Positions 1-11,026 of a stretch of 64,000 nt of DNA are shown piece after piece (the stretch's first letter is position 1; each line of letters begins with the position of its first letter). The stretch covers positions 148,501 to 212,500 of the forward strand of contig JACVTC010000172.1 of NCBI GenBank assembly GCA_016946835.1. Direction: 5' to 3'. Made by a program: the position numbers and the translations under genes. Below the pieces are notes generated by a model. That model was not told the DNA's origin. It was given only the letters and a program-made list of their open reading frames with translations, and made no database searches. This stretch comes from Neocallimastix lanati (nom. inval.) (taxonomy: Eukaryota > Neocallimastigomycota > Neocallimastigomycetes > Neocallimastigales > Neocallimastigaceae).

Positions 1-1012
1 ATGATGAAGGCCATGAACAGTACTAAATACTACTTGATACATTGAAATAGTACCATCATTACAACCAACGGCAACATAATTCTGATTTGGACGTACTTTA
101 CAACACCAAACCCAACTATTTCTTTCACATAATGTACCAATATTAATTCCATCAGTTGTCCATAAAGAAACCTTATTATCTGAACCACCAATAACAACAT
201 AACCACCATTACTAAAATAATCAATTGAACATGGATCATAATCTAAAATTCTATCACGACCAACTTGCCTACCATTTAATTGGAAAAATGACAACTTTCT
301 TGACCAATCAGTAACTGCTAAAATCTGTTGATCATTATGTGGACTTGGATTCCATGATAATGCCCAAATAGGTAAAACGCTTCTTTCAATTCTAAGTTTT
401 TCTTCACCTAATTTATTTCTTATTGATATATGACCATTATACATACCTAGTGCAACATACTGACCATCACTTGTCCATGATGAGCATAAAATTCTTGATG
501 GGACCTTAATTTATTCATTAGTTAATTTTTATTTCATTTTATTTTATTATATATATATTTTTTTTATTTTATTTTAGTTTAGTTTACATTAATAGGAATT
601 TCATTACATTAAAAAAATGATTTAATTTTTCATCAAAATCATATTTTATATATTTAACATTGTTATATTAAAGCATAAGTTTTAAAAATTATATAAAATA
701 TAGATTTAAATATTAAATATTATTAATTAAAATTAAAATTAAATTATGTAGTGATATAATATTCAAAAATATAAATATATATAAATAAATAATATTATTT
801 TAAAATAATATGAATATATAAATAAAAGAAATTTTTAATAAATAAAGAATCATTAATAATAATTAAAAGTTTTTATTTAATATATATATAATTTTTAATT
901 TGAAAATAATTTATTTAATAAATATAAGTAATTGTTTTTATTTATATAAATGTTAAATTAATATTATTATTACTTATTTATTTATAAATTTATTAATAAT
1001 TAGATAAAATTA

Positions 1013-1061
<49 letters not shown>

Positions 1062-1482
1062 GATTTTTAATTACCTTATGTTTAATAACTGATTTTTGTT
1101 CAGCAGACCAAAGACCAAAATCCGATAAAGTACAACTTACAACTTGACCTGATACTGGATTAAAAGATAAATGTTGAATAGGATCATTATGATGATATTT
1201 TAATATTCCTTCATATTTATTATTCCAAATAATAACATCTTTATCTGCACCACCTGAAGCAAATTGTTTTCCATCTTTTGAATAATCTAAACAATATACA
1301 GTATCTTTATGTGCTTTTAATGTTTGGATTAAGCTTCCTTCATTTGATTCATAAACTAAAATTTGATTTCCAACAGCTGCTAATATTTCTGACCCATCTG
1401 GTGAAAATGCTATATCATAAATTGGTTGCTGATTTCCTTCATGATCATTAATAGTATCACTCCAAGATAAAAATGCCCTCAT
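1..1482 (-). CDS. IFT122: IFT122 (WDR10), IFT-A core subunit, N-terminal part
   Basis: WD40-repeat subunit of intraflagellar transport complex A, which carries cargo from the tip of the flagellum back to its base. Exon 1 is 1482-1075 (136 codons, beginning MRAFLSWSD) and ends at a GTAATT donor. An intron of about 570 bp containing an ATT run (about 1013-1060) follows. Exon 2 runs from 504 to the window edge (168 codons in the same frame), so the 3' end lies outside. Segments recognisable from animal IFT122 include [59 protein letters not shown] and [18 protein letters not shown]. The start is the first ATG and aligns with the MRA start of animal proteins. No lesions are seen. The downstream neighbour on the same strand is the Fuzzy-like gene, another ciliary gene. 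Identification is from remembered family motifs, not a database search. Confidence 0.95.
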
Positions 1483-2291
1483 TAATTATTATCTTAATTT
1501 TTTTATTTTTATTTTTTATTTTTTTTTTTTTTTTTTATTTTTTAATTTTTTTATTTTTTTTTTTTATAATGTATTTACTTATTGCTTATTTTTTATAATT
1601 TTATTATTACTTTGTATATATATACATTTATAAATATGTTCAAATGAACCTCACAAAGATAAAAATATTTTAATTGAAATTTTAATAATATAATAATATT
1701 ACAAACTTTAATAATTATTATTGAAAAAAAAAAAATTTTTTTTAAATATTTTAAAATATTTAAATGGTATATTTTATAAACAATTTTTATAAAAAATGTA
1801 ATAAATATTATTAAAAAAATAAATAATATATATATAATTATTCCTTATTTAATATAATTGATAACTCTATTATATTTAAATAATGAAAATTAAAAATTAA
1901 TTATTTGTATTTTCAAAAAACTATTTAAAAAAATTTTTTTTCAATAAAAGATTTATAGAAAACAATTCTAATGATATTTATTTTATATTTATTATGATTA
2001 AAAAAAAAAAAAAAAAAAAAATAAAAAAAAAATAAAAAATAAAAAATATAAAATAAAAAATAAAAAATAAAAATAAAAATACAAAATATCGGAGTTTAAA
2101 AATTTCACTATTACTTATTTATTCATTTATTTATTCATTTATTCATTTATTCATTTATTAATAATATTAAATGTAACCAAAATTTTAAATTCTAATATAT
2201 ATTAGTTTATTTAAAATGGGTTACATTGTTTTTTTATTTAATCGGTATTCAAAACTTTAAAAATTAATAAGTAATAATTAATTATCTAACA

Positions 2292-2337
<46 letters not shown>

Positions 2338-2661
2338 AAATAAAATAAAATAAATAAATAAATAAATAAAATTATATCAATCAACCATGCTAAAATTTTG
2401 TAACTTCATTTATAAAGATAATACATAATATTATTTACATATAAAATACATCTGTTTAATAAATTTATATTTTCTTTTATTAATATAATGTATTAAACTT
2501 TTTAATAAAAATTAGTAAAGAAATAAATGTCAATATGAAAATTTTATCTTTACATTTGGTATAATAAATATGAATTAAAATTTTGCCAAATTTATTATTA
2601 CTCCAATTTCAATTATAATATTATTTGTATAATTAATATTTATACATGTATGTACAAATGA
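1483..2661. other. Intergenic, A/T homopolymers and microsatellites
   Basis: No coding signal. It contains T-rich tracts just upstream of IFT122 (about 1500-1565), a run of As near 2000, tandem ATTC/ATTT units near 2115-2160 and a run of about 45 As at about 2290-2335. It is the promoter side of IFT122 and the 3' side of the Fuzzy-like gene, but no defined promoter or terminator element can be named. Confidence 0.6.
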
Positions 2662-4121
2662 TTAATTATAGAATTTTATATTTCTAAGAATTTCATTTGT
2701 AGTTGAAATAATATTTTCTGGTTTTATAAATTCGCTTGAAAAGCTAATATTATTAATTTTTAATATAAGTTTCATAATATTATAAAAAAAAAAAAAAAAA
2801 AAAAGATTAGATTCGAAATATAAACAAATATATATATAATAAAAAAATATAAATATTTACAGAATAAAAATTCTATGAACGTTTTCAGTTCTAAATTAAG
2901 CATTTTTATAAATAAAAATAAATTGTATTAATACTTCATTTCAATGTATTATATATTAATATATTAAATAATAATAGTATATTAATAACATACTTCGCAT
3001 AAAATCTATATTGATCTTTATTTATTGATATTTCATTAACACCTGGAATTTTTATTAATGAACTATATTATATATATAAATTAATATTTTATTAATAAAA
3101 AAAAATAACTATTAATCTTTTACTTCATAATTTAGTACTCTTAATAAAAAAAATTATAAATTATAACTTTTAAATGATCATATAATTTGCTAAAAATAGT
3201 ATCTTTATATTCATAATTACCATGTTTGATAGTAAAAGTCCCAAAATATATTTATAATTTCTTTTTGTTGAATTTCTGGACCTGGACGAATCTGAGGAAA
3301 TATAGTATTTCCAGTTTTAATATTTACATATAATAAAGCAAAAACATCTCTTTTAGCAAACATTCTCAGTAATACTGGAGGTTCTTCTATTGGAATATCA
3401 AGTCTTGATTGAATTAATGATATTCTAAATTCTTCTACTCTATATTTATATAAATTATATGTTTTATCAATAAAAGTTTTAAATACGAATACGAAATTTT
3501 GCATTTTTACAAAATAAAGATTATTCCAGCTATCTTGTGTGTAAACTGGAACATATCTCATAACTTGAGAACCCAAAGGTCTTGATTTATAATAATGCAA
3601 AATCTTTACATTAAAGTAATTATATAATATTTTCAAAAAAAAAAAAAAATAAAAATAAAAATAAAAAAATTTATTTATATTATTTATTAATATTATGATA
3701 TGAGAAATATTAAATGAAATAAATAATAAGATAAAAAATATATATATAACTTTAAAATAAATAAATAAATACCATTCTTGATTCATGTAATGAAAATCTA
3801 CTATATAATATAGATTCACCTAATAAAATTAAAGTAGAATTACTGCATATTCCATCTTGATTTTCAAATACTGCTAATAATTTATCAATTCTATCTTGTA
3901 CATTATCTTCAATGGAAACCTATTATTAATAACAATAATTAGATGAAAAAATATATATATATATATATATATATTTATTAAACTATTAATAATACTAGCT
4001 ATATATATTACCTTTTTAATTCCTTTAACAATTGTTGTAGGATTCAGTTCAAACATTTGATTACATAATATATCCTATTATTGAAAAAATAAAAAAAATA
4101 CATATTTTTTAATAATTTATC

Positions 4122-4161
<40 letters not shown>

Positions 4162-5062
4162 ATATTTAAACTAAATATTTATATAAAATAAATAAATAAC
4201 ATATCATAAATTACTTGTATTCCTTTAAAATCAGTAAAGCTATCATTCCATTCTGATGGTTTACCAAATATAAACTTTCATTTTTAAATTAATTATTACC
4301 AGATTGAATTAACAAACAATAATTATATTTTTTATTAGTAACTTAAATTTACTGAGTATCACTTATTATTATTAAATATAATTTGTTTATTATAATTATT
4401 TTCAACCTCACATAATCCAACTATATCCTTTATAATAGTCTTTAAAACATGACTTCCAATATTTAATGAACTGTGAAGAACAAATATATACTATTAAAGC
4501 AATATATATTATAAATAAAAGTAAATATATATCAATAAAATTATTTTCAATATATCAAAATTGTCTTTTTTTTTTTTTCCTAATTAATAATATATACATT
4601 TTCAACTTCTCTAAATAATATTTTACTTTCAGAAGTTATAATTTCTCTTATTCCTTCACTAAACAATGATTGACAAAAATTTGAGGTAGAAGAAGAAAAC
4701 CCTAACAATAAGCTTAATGTGAAAGAAAGAAAAAAAAAAAAGAAAAAAGATTATATATATGTTAATAAAACTAATAATAATAATAATAATTTTTATATAT
4801 TTTAAAATAAAAGTAAATGTACTTTTCATCCAATTTTTTCCCTGTGACTTATAATATTAACAAAAATATTATAATTATATTTATTATATATTTATTAAGA
4901 TATATTATATATTATATGAAATTGATATATTATTATTATAATTGTTATTATAATTTTCTTTAACAATAATAAATATATATATATATAAATATATAATATA
5001 TAAATACTATTTTTTGAAAGCAGTATTTTTCCAGCTTTATTAATAACATAAAAATTCTCCAT
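2662..5062 (-). CDS. Fuzzy-like CPLANE protein (probable FUZ homolog), multi-exon
   Basis: In animals Fuzzy is a longin-domain subunit of CPLANE, which acts at the basal body in cilium assembly and IFT-A recruitment. Joining GT..AG exons from the ATG at 5062 gives roughly 380 residues (human FUZ is about 418). They begin MENFYVINKAGK and end at a TAA at 2662-2664 after LRNIKFYN. Supporting segments are LLAVFENQDGIC near the end of the first longin-like unit, RYVPVYTQDSWNNLYFVKM and IPIEEPPVL in the middle, and DVFALLYVNIKTG followed by a spaced IINIFWDFYYQ, which parallels the HTDILGLLLLHLELK..NFYTL region of human FUZ. Introns are 60-250 bp and very AT-rich. Terminal exons (about 2994-3067, 2870-2893, 2662-2760) are short and their borders are less certain. 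Other longin-pair proteins (Mon1, HPS, CCZ1 types) are the main alternative. Confidence 0.55.
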
Positions 5063-5130
5063 AATATTTAAACTTATTATATATATTTATCTACAATTGT
5101 TTTAATATATTTTTTGGTATTTATTTTATT

Positions 5131-5164
<34 letters not shown>

Positions 5165-5598
5165 CTTTTTTAGTTTATTAATATTCAAAATTTTTTTAAC
5201 ATCTTTAAAATACACATTTAGTTTTTCTTTCTCAATTATTATATTAAGCAATTAAATATTACTTGTCAAAAAATTATTTAGAGTTAAAACCTAATAAATT
5301 AATAATATATTACATAAAATTCTGAGTTTTAATGAAAATTAATATAAAATATTTGGTACCACAATTAAAATTCATATTAAATTATTATTATAACAATTTA
5401 ACATAAATTAGATATTTGTAAAATTTAATGAAATAGAATTTTATAAATTTTAATAATTAATTAATAATAATAATAATAATAATTAATAAAAAGCATATAT
5501 ATTTATCAAATTGAAATATATTTATAGTACTCATGTTTATTCAACCAGATTATTTATTATTTATATTTATATTTTTTATTTAATTTATTTTAATTTCT

Positions 5599-5640
<42 letters not shown>

Positions 5641-5917
5641 CTACTTTACTTTTTAATAATATTAAAACGAAATAATTATAATAAAAAATAAAAAATAATA
5701 TAAAATAAAATAAAAGTAAAAAATAATAATAATAAAAAATAAAAAAAAAAATAAAAAAAAAAGGATGAAACTAAACTAATATAATAATTAATATATGAAT
5801 TAACACTTATTTATAAAACAAGTAAAATAGTTAATAATTATAATATAAGAAATTCTTTTATGGATTTTCCTTAAATATATATTCAAAAGAGTTATATATT
5901 TATCAGATAATATATGA
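5063..5917. other. Intergenic spacer with poly-T blocks
   Basis: Low-complexity spacer between two minus-strand genes. It holds T runs at about 5137-5165 and 5599-5637, an AAT run near 5465 and A-rich (TAAAA)n-like sequence at 5680-5760. No coding segment or RNA gene is recognised. Confidence 0.6.
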
Positions 5918-7146
5918 TTAATCTTCATCCGAATCATCTGGACCAAATTGAGAATAATCAACCTTTTTTCCTCTTGTACGTCTTCCACCACTAATAATAT
6001 TTTTAGTATCAAGGGAATCAAGTTCATTTTCTATTTAATATATTATTAAAATATTTAATATATAGTTTTTTTATTAATTTAATTATATCTAGCTAAAGAA
6101 ATTTTAACCAGTTTATATTAAAAAAATATCAATATAAATTATTAAACAATCATTTTTACCTAAAGAGTCATCTTCAGATTCTTCAGAATCACTGGATTGA
6201 CTTTTTTTTGCTTTCTTTGCCTTTTTACCTTTACTTGATGAACCTTTACCCTTTTTTGAAGTTTTTCTCTTTCTTTTTCTATCATGACTTGAATCAGATT
6301 CTGAATCAGAGAATTCTTCTTCTTCTTCTTCTTCAGAAGATATAACTTCTATTATTTTCAAATAATAATTAAATAAATTTTAATATTTAAATTTTTAAAA
6401 CAAAAATAATAATTAAATTATTGATTATACATAAAATAAATATTTTATAATTTTTATATAAGATATATTGTAATAATTTCATATAAATTAATTTTTATTT
6501 AAAAAATAAAATAACTGAAAATATTTTTTTTTATTCAATATTTAAATTGTTACCTTCCTCTTCTTCGTCTGAATTTACAACAAAACCATCATCGTCATCA
6601 TATGTATCTAAATTTTTTCCTTTTTTTATTAATTCTCTTTCTTGTCTTTCATACTCGAGTTCTTGAAGTCTGGCTTGCTTTTCAGCAGCAGCATTAGCTT
6701 TTCTTGAAGATATACCAGAAGAATTTGCTTTTTTCTTTGGAATACTATTATTATTTAATAAATATTAAATATTAAATTTTACATCAATAATTAATAGCGC
6801 AAATAACTACTTATTAAAAATAAAAATAAAAAATAAAAATAAAAATAAAAATTAAAAAATAAAAATAAAAAAAAAAAAAGAAAGGATAAATATAGAGTTC
6901 TATATAAATTATGTCATTTTTATTTAATAAAGTATTTGATCTTTTTTAAGTTTCGTAATTTCAATAATTATCATACATAAAATAAAAATGTACCTAATAT
7001 TATTATAAAATTTAATGAAATTCAATTACTTTATAATAAAATAAGAAATATAATTAAATAGAAAATTACCCTAATTCCTTTTCAAGATCTTCATTTTTTC
7101 TTTTATTAGCTAAAGCTTCTAACTTCTTTCTTCTTTTATCAGACAT
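5918..7146 (-). CDS. Acidic nuclear protein with CHZ motif (probable Chz1-like H2A.Z-H2B histone chaperone)
   Basis: Four exons are joined by GT..AG introns: about 7146-7070, 6747-6554, 6350-6160 and 6031-5918. They give a protein of about 200 residues. It begins MSDKRRKKLEALANKRK, has a coiled, charged middle (RLQELEYERQERELIKK), then DDDDGFVV, runs of Glu and Ser-Asp, and a Lys-rich basic patch. The C-terminus contains LDTKNIISGGRRTRGKKVDY before an acidic tail. The NIISGxRRTRGKxIDY pattern is what I know as the CHZ motif, which holds H2A.Z-H2B dimers in yeast Chz1 and has a relative in HIRIP3 (LDVANIISGSG). Function in the nucleus as a histone chaperone is inferred from this motif and the acidic tracts. 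Any other disordered acidic nuclear protein is the alternative. Confidence 0.6.
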
Positions 7147-7858
7147 CTTATTTACTATATACAATTATAAAAATAAATTTATTTTAAAATAAAGGAAAGT
7201 TTTATTATTTTTACTTTTATAAAAAAAATTTAAAATATAAATGATTAGTTAATATTAGTATTATATTATTTAATATAATAAAAATGTAATTTATATGTAA
7301 TTTTTATAAATGTATTATACATACAATATTAAAATAAATTTAAATCATAATCAATAAGATATTAAATTAATAATTAATTATTTATTATTAATTATAACAT
7401 ACAATTTATATAAATATTTTATATGTTCATTTATATTTTAAATAATAATAATAATTTTGTAATAACCTTTTTTTTTTTTATTATATATTAAATTAATATT
7501 TTTACTTTATATAAAAATTATATTTAATTATTATTAATATAATCATTTCTCTTATAAGAAATATTATTTTTATTATTAAAAATTACTATTATTTATTATT
7601 ATTAATTAGTTATTTATTAATACTACTAAAAATTGTTTTTAATTATCATTTATTAATCATTTATTAATCATTTATTAATACTACTATAATTTGTTTTTAA
7701 TTATCATTTATTAATACTACTAAAAATTATTTTATTATCATTTATTAAAATTTCAAGAATTGGTTTTAATTATCATTTTCTAATACTACTAAAAAATTTT
7801 TTTAATTATTAGATATTAAATAATAAAATTGTTAATAATAATAATATTATTATTATTA
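7147..7858. other. Intergenic, AT-rich, short dispersed direct repeats
   Basis: No coding signal. Between about 7600 and 7800 a loose repeat of TTTAATTATCATTTATTAATACTACTAA-type sequence occurs several times with small changes. It leads directly into the minisatellite that follows. Confidence 0.5.
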
Positions 7859-8097
7859 TAAATATAAAATTTTTTTTATTATTATTATAAATACTAAGTT
7901 TTATTATTATTATTATTATTATTATAAATATAAAGTTTTTTTTATTATTATTATAAATAATAAGTTTTATTATTATTATTATTATTATTATTATAAATAT
8001 AAAGTTTTTTTTATTATTATTATAAATAATAAGTTTTATTATTATTATTATTATTATAAATATAAAGTTTTTTTTTATTATTATTATAAATACTAAG

Positions 8098-8186
<89 letters not shown>

Positions 8187-8190
8187 TTAA
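7859..8190. repeat. 62-69 bp minisatellite, four copies, grading into an ATT array
   Basis: A unit made of AAATATAAAGTTTTTTTTATT, then ATTATTATAAATA(A/C)TAAG, then TTTT and a variable ATT run begins at about 7859, 7924, 7993 and 8055. The fourth copy runs into an uninterrupted (ATT)n tract to about 8190. Copies differ mainly in T-run and ATT-run length and in one A/C position, so the whole unit has been duplicated rather than only the trinucleotide. Confidence 0.75.
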
Positions 8191-8193
8191 ATA

Positions 8194-8270
8194 ATGTTAA
8201 GAGTAACGTCACGAATTTACGATTAATATTAATGTCAACTTTATTAATATAATTTATAATAATAAGTTAA
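8194..8270 (-). mobile_element. Probable relic of the small TGTTAG..TAACA LTR family
   Basis: The sequence from TGTTAAGAGT through GAATTTACGATTAATA, ATGTCAACTTTATTAATATA and AGTTAATAG matches, in order, the reverse complement of the 3' half of the solo LTR at 32028-32227. The other end of the element cannot be placed here. Orientation is called from the match; the rest of the unit is either lost or too diverged. Confidence 0.45.
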
Positions 8271-8300
8271 TAGTACTTATTTATTCTAAATTAAATGCTT

Positions 8301-8329
8301 ACAAGAAACAATAATATATTGTTTCTTGT
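8301..8329. repeat. 12-bp perfect inverted repeat, 5-nt loop
   Basis: ACAAGAAACAAT is followed by five bases and then its exact reverse complement ATTGTTTCTTGT. It lies in noncoding DNA just beyond the LTR relic. Function unknown; it could be part of that degraded element. Confidence 0.7.
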
Positions 8330-8879
8330 ATATTAATTATATTACAATTATTTTTATTCTAAATTAACTTTTAATTTTACATGAATAAACTAATTTTTAT
8401 ATTTTATTCATTCTTTAATTTAATTTAGATATTGTTAAAATAATTTCTTAAATATGTTTTAAATTTAAAATATAATATTTTATTTTATTAAAAAAGGTTT
8501 ATTAGGTCATTATGTCTATATACTAATATTATATATATATATATAAATGATAAAATAAATATATTTATTTAATTTGATTTAATATTAAAAATTAATTTTA
8601 ATGATTATAATTATTCAATTAGTTTGATTTAAAATAATTTCCTTTTTATTTAATAATAAAAAAATCCATAAAATATTATTATTGAGGTAATTTTTACAAT
8701 AATCTTACAGAAAATCTTTTATTTAATAATAAAAATATCTATAAAATATTACTATAAAGGTAAATTTAGAATAATAATATAAAAGAACATATAAGATAAA
8801 TTTTTTTTACATCTCTCTTATATATTTGTAAGTTACATAATAATATTATTTAATTTTTAAGATATTAATAATATAAATT

Positions 8880-8884
8880 TATTT
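8880..8884. other. Target site duplication of the copia element, left copy (tattt)
   Basis: TATTT immediately precedes the left LTR (TG at 8885) and the same five bases follow the right LTR at 20790-20794. Because the area is AT-rich, the match is weaker evidence than the TG..CA termini and LTR identity. Confidence 0.6.
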
Positions 8885-9111
8885 TGTTTTTTAATTAATC
8901 ACTTTTATTTATTTTATTAAGTTCTCGTTTTTAATTATAAAAAATATTATTATTTTTATATCAATACATTTACATAATACAGTCATATTTTGTACTAGCT
9001 CATTATTATAATATATATAAGTCTCAAATATTTAGTTAACATATACAATATTTATTTTAAATATATTTTAACTTAATAATTAATAAACTATAATGAACTT
9101 TATTTTTAACA
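8885..9111 (-). repeat. copia 3' LTR
   Basis: 227 bp with TGTT..AACA termini. It differs from the 5' LTR at three positions that I can see by direct reading. Confidence 0.9.
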
Positions 9112-9139
9112 CTCCTCCTAAAGTTTAGTTCTGGTTTAT

Positions 9140-10358
9140 TTAGAATTTTTCTAATATAGAATCCCTGAATTTATTCATTAGGTTTGTATTTAAGTACTTC
9201 GTGAAACCGTCAGCTAAATTATCCATGGACTTAACATACTTTAATTTGATTCTATTTTCCTTAACTAATTCTCTTACATGGTGATATTTTATGTCTATGT
9301 GCCTTGATTTAGGATTTATAGTTTCGTTTTCGCAATTGTATATAGCAGCTTTGTTATCAACATTAACAATAATATAATTTTGCTTTAAATTTAATTCTTA
9401 TAGTATATTTTCATACCATAGACAGTGTCTTGCGCATTCATCAATAGCATAATATTCACTTTCAGCTGTGGATACTGCTACAGACTTTTGCAACTTCGAA
9501 TACCATGTTGTAGGGGTAGAATCAAACAAAATTACGTAACCTGTAGTTGACCTCCTGGTCTCCTTATCTTCTCCGAAGTCAGAATTGACATAAGCTCTTA
9601 AGTTCATTTTTGCATCTTTTCTATATCTTAAACCATAGTTTGGCTTTCCTTTCAAGTATCTAAATATCTTTATTACATTTAACCAGTCTTCATAAGTGGG
9701 ATCCTTTGACTTACGTGATGCTTTTTTTACGACAAACATAATGTCGGGTCTGGTACAGAGTCCAAGGTATAAAAGTGACCCTATAGCTTGCTGATATCTT
9801 GTGATGTTAAATTTTTTCTCTCTCAACTTTTCATTTTCCTCTGGTATCATGTTTGAAGATATCTTATATTTATTTATATCATATTTATCAAGTATATTTT
9901 CAACATACCTCCTTTGTTGTAATAAATAACCGTCCTTCTCTTTTTCGAATTTAATACCTATAATAGTATTTACATTTCCGATATCTGTAATGTTGAAATG
10001 TTTCTTTAATAAATTTTTAGTATTGTTTATTTCACGTTCATTACCTGTTAGTAATATATCATCAACATAAACGGTTAAAATACATGTTAGTTTATTTTGA
10101 TTATTTTTCTTGATATAAATACATGGCTCACTCATTAAACGATAAAATCCTATTTCTTTTAATTTCTTATCAAGGGCATTGTTCCATAAACGTCCAGATT
10201 GTTTGAGTCCGTAGAGCGCCTTTTTGAGTTTCCAGTAGCCTTTTTTATGATACTCAGCACCTTCAGGTATCTCCATATACACTTCTTCATCTAGTTCAGC
10301 ATTTAAGTAAGCTGATTTTATATCAATTTGATAGATGTTGAATCCATTTATCACTGCT
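9140..10358 (-). pseudogene. copia pol, 3' part: reverse transcriptase and RNase H
   Basis: This is the downstream half of the interrupted polyprotein. Reading from the gypsy junction it contains INGFNIYQIDIKSAYLNAEL (catalytic Asp of the first RT motif), KKALYGLKQSGRLWN, TVYVDDILLTG (YVDD box), then copia-type RNase H with TRRSTTGYVI, KSVAVSTAESEYYAIDE and SRHIDIKYHHVRE. Two lesions are visible. The RNase H motif reads YVNSDFGED where copia elements normally have YxD(A/S)D, so an acidic residue is Asn. A TAA follows LWYENIL, after which homology resumes in frame through DNKAAIYNC and DGFTKYLNT to the natural stop at 9140-9142. Confidence 0.92.
10354..10358. other. Target site duplication of the gypsy element, left copy (ctgct)
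   Basis: CTGCT lies immediately before the left gypsy LTR, and an identical CTGCT follows the right LTR at 16650-16654. Dropping the element and one copy restores a continuous copia RT reading frame across ITALAV-INGFN. Confidence 0.95.
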
Positions 10359-10396
10359 TGTAACGAATCTTAAAAAAAAATTAGAAATTAGAATGC

Positions 10397-10450
10397 TGGC
10401 ATAGTGGTTAGTCACTATGACCTCAGCCTGAACCACTAAGGTTCGACTCA
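10397..10450 (+). promoter_or_regulatory. tRNA-like (RNA polymerase III type) A and B boxes inside the LTR
   Basis: TGGCATAGTGG (10397-10407) fits the A-box consensus TRGYNNARNNG. GGTTCGACTCA (10440-10450) fits the B-box consensus GGTTCGANTCC except at the final bases. The 32-bp gap between them is in the range found in tRNA genes. The stretch does not fold as a complete tRNA cloverleaf by eye. The same sequence recurs in the right LTR at 16071-16124, and the B box alone survives in the diverged solo LTR (21223-21233). Confidence 0.5.
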
Positions 10451-10730
10451 CACCTTTACTAAAATTTTATATCATTTAAATTTTAAAGAATTTTTATACT
10501 TCATTTCTGTATTTGTTTCTGTATTTGTTTCTGTATAAATTTCTATAAAAAAAAATTAACAAAAGAAATTCTTAGAAATTAATAGAAACAAATCAGATAG
10601 AAATTCTATTTTAATTTATCTTTTATCATTATTTCTTTTAGATTCTTTTTAACCGAAAATAATCAATTTTTATGAAACTTTTTAATGATTTTATGGTTTT
10701 AAATTTTTATGGATTTAAATTTTGAAAAAC

Positions 10731-10738
10731 TATAAATA
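10731..10738 (+). promoter_or_regulatory. TATA box of the gypsy LTR
   Basis: TATAAATA followed by the block GAATTTCGCA. The same arrangement occurs in the right LTR (16405) and in the diverged solo LTR (21460), which suggests the core promoter is conserved across the family. Confidence 0.65.
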
Positions 10739-10975
10739 GGAGTGAATTTCGCAGCCAAAAAAAAAAATATTTTAAAAAAATTGTGTTTTTATTAATTATT
10801 GAATTAATTAATAAGTAATTCGAAATATTACAATAATTAATCTTTATAATTAATATTTTTAAATTTCTTAATTAATAAAACTATATTTTAAAAAACCAAA
10901 TTACTTATTAATCAAAAAGTGCTTACCTATTGTGTTACACTCTTTAAAAACACGGATATTCCAATATTCGTTACA

Positions 10976-10985
10976 ATAAAAACAC
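10976..10985 (+). promoter_or_regulatory. Putative self-priming primer-binding site of the gypsy element
   Basis: ATAAAAACAC directly abuts the 5' LTR and is the exact reverse complement of GTGTTTTTAT at 10783-10792 in the same LTR, about 50 bp after the TATA box. In Tf1-type elements the first 11 nt of the transcript pair with a site just after the LTR to prime cDNA. No TGG-type tRNA 3' end match is visible at this position. The mechanism is inferred. Confidence 0.5.
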
Positions 10986-11026
10986 CACTAAACTAAGCAC
11001 AATACCTTTGCACTTTTACTCTTTTT

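Larger units (their letters stand above)
10359..10975 (+). repeat. gypsy 5' LTR
   Basis: 617 bp, TGTAAC..GTTACA termini. It contains tRNA-like A and B boxes at 10397-10450, an AGTGGTT/AACCACT inverted repeat in the same stretch, a TATA box at 10731 and a candidate transcript start at about 10783. Confidence 0.96.

Noticed and set aside
10391-10455. A genuine tRNA gene in the gypsy LTR
   Set aside because: A and B boxes are present but I cannot pair an acceptor stem or a proper anticodon stem. It is kept as a promoter-like element only.
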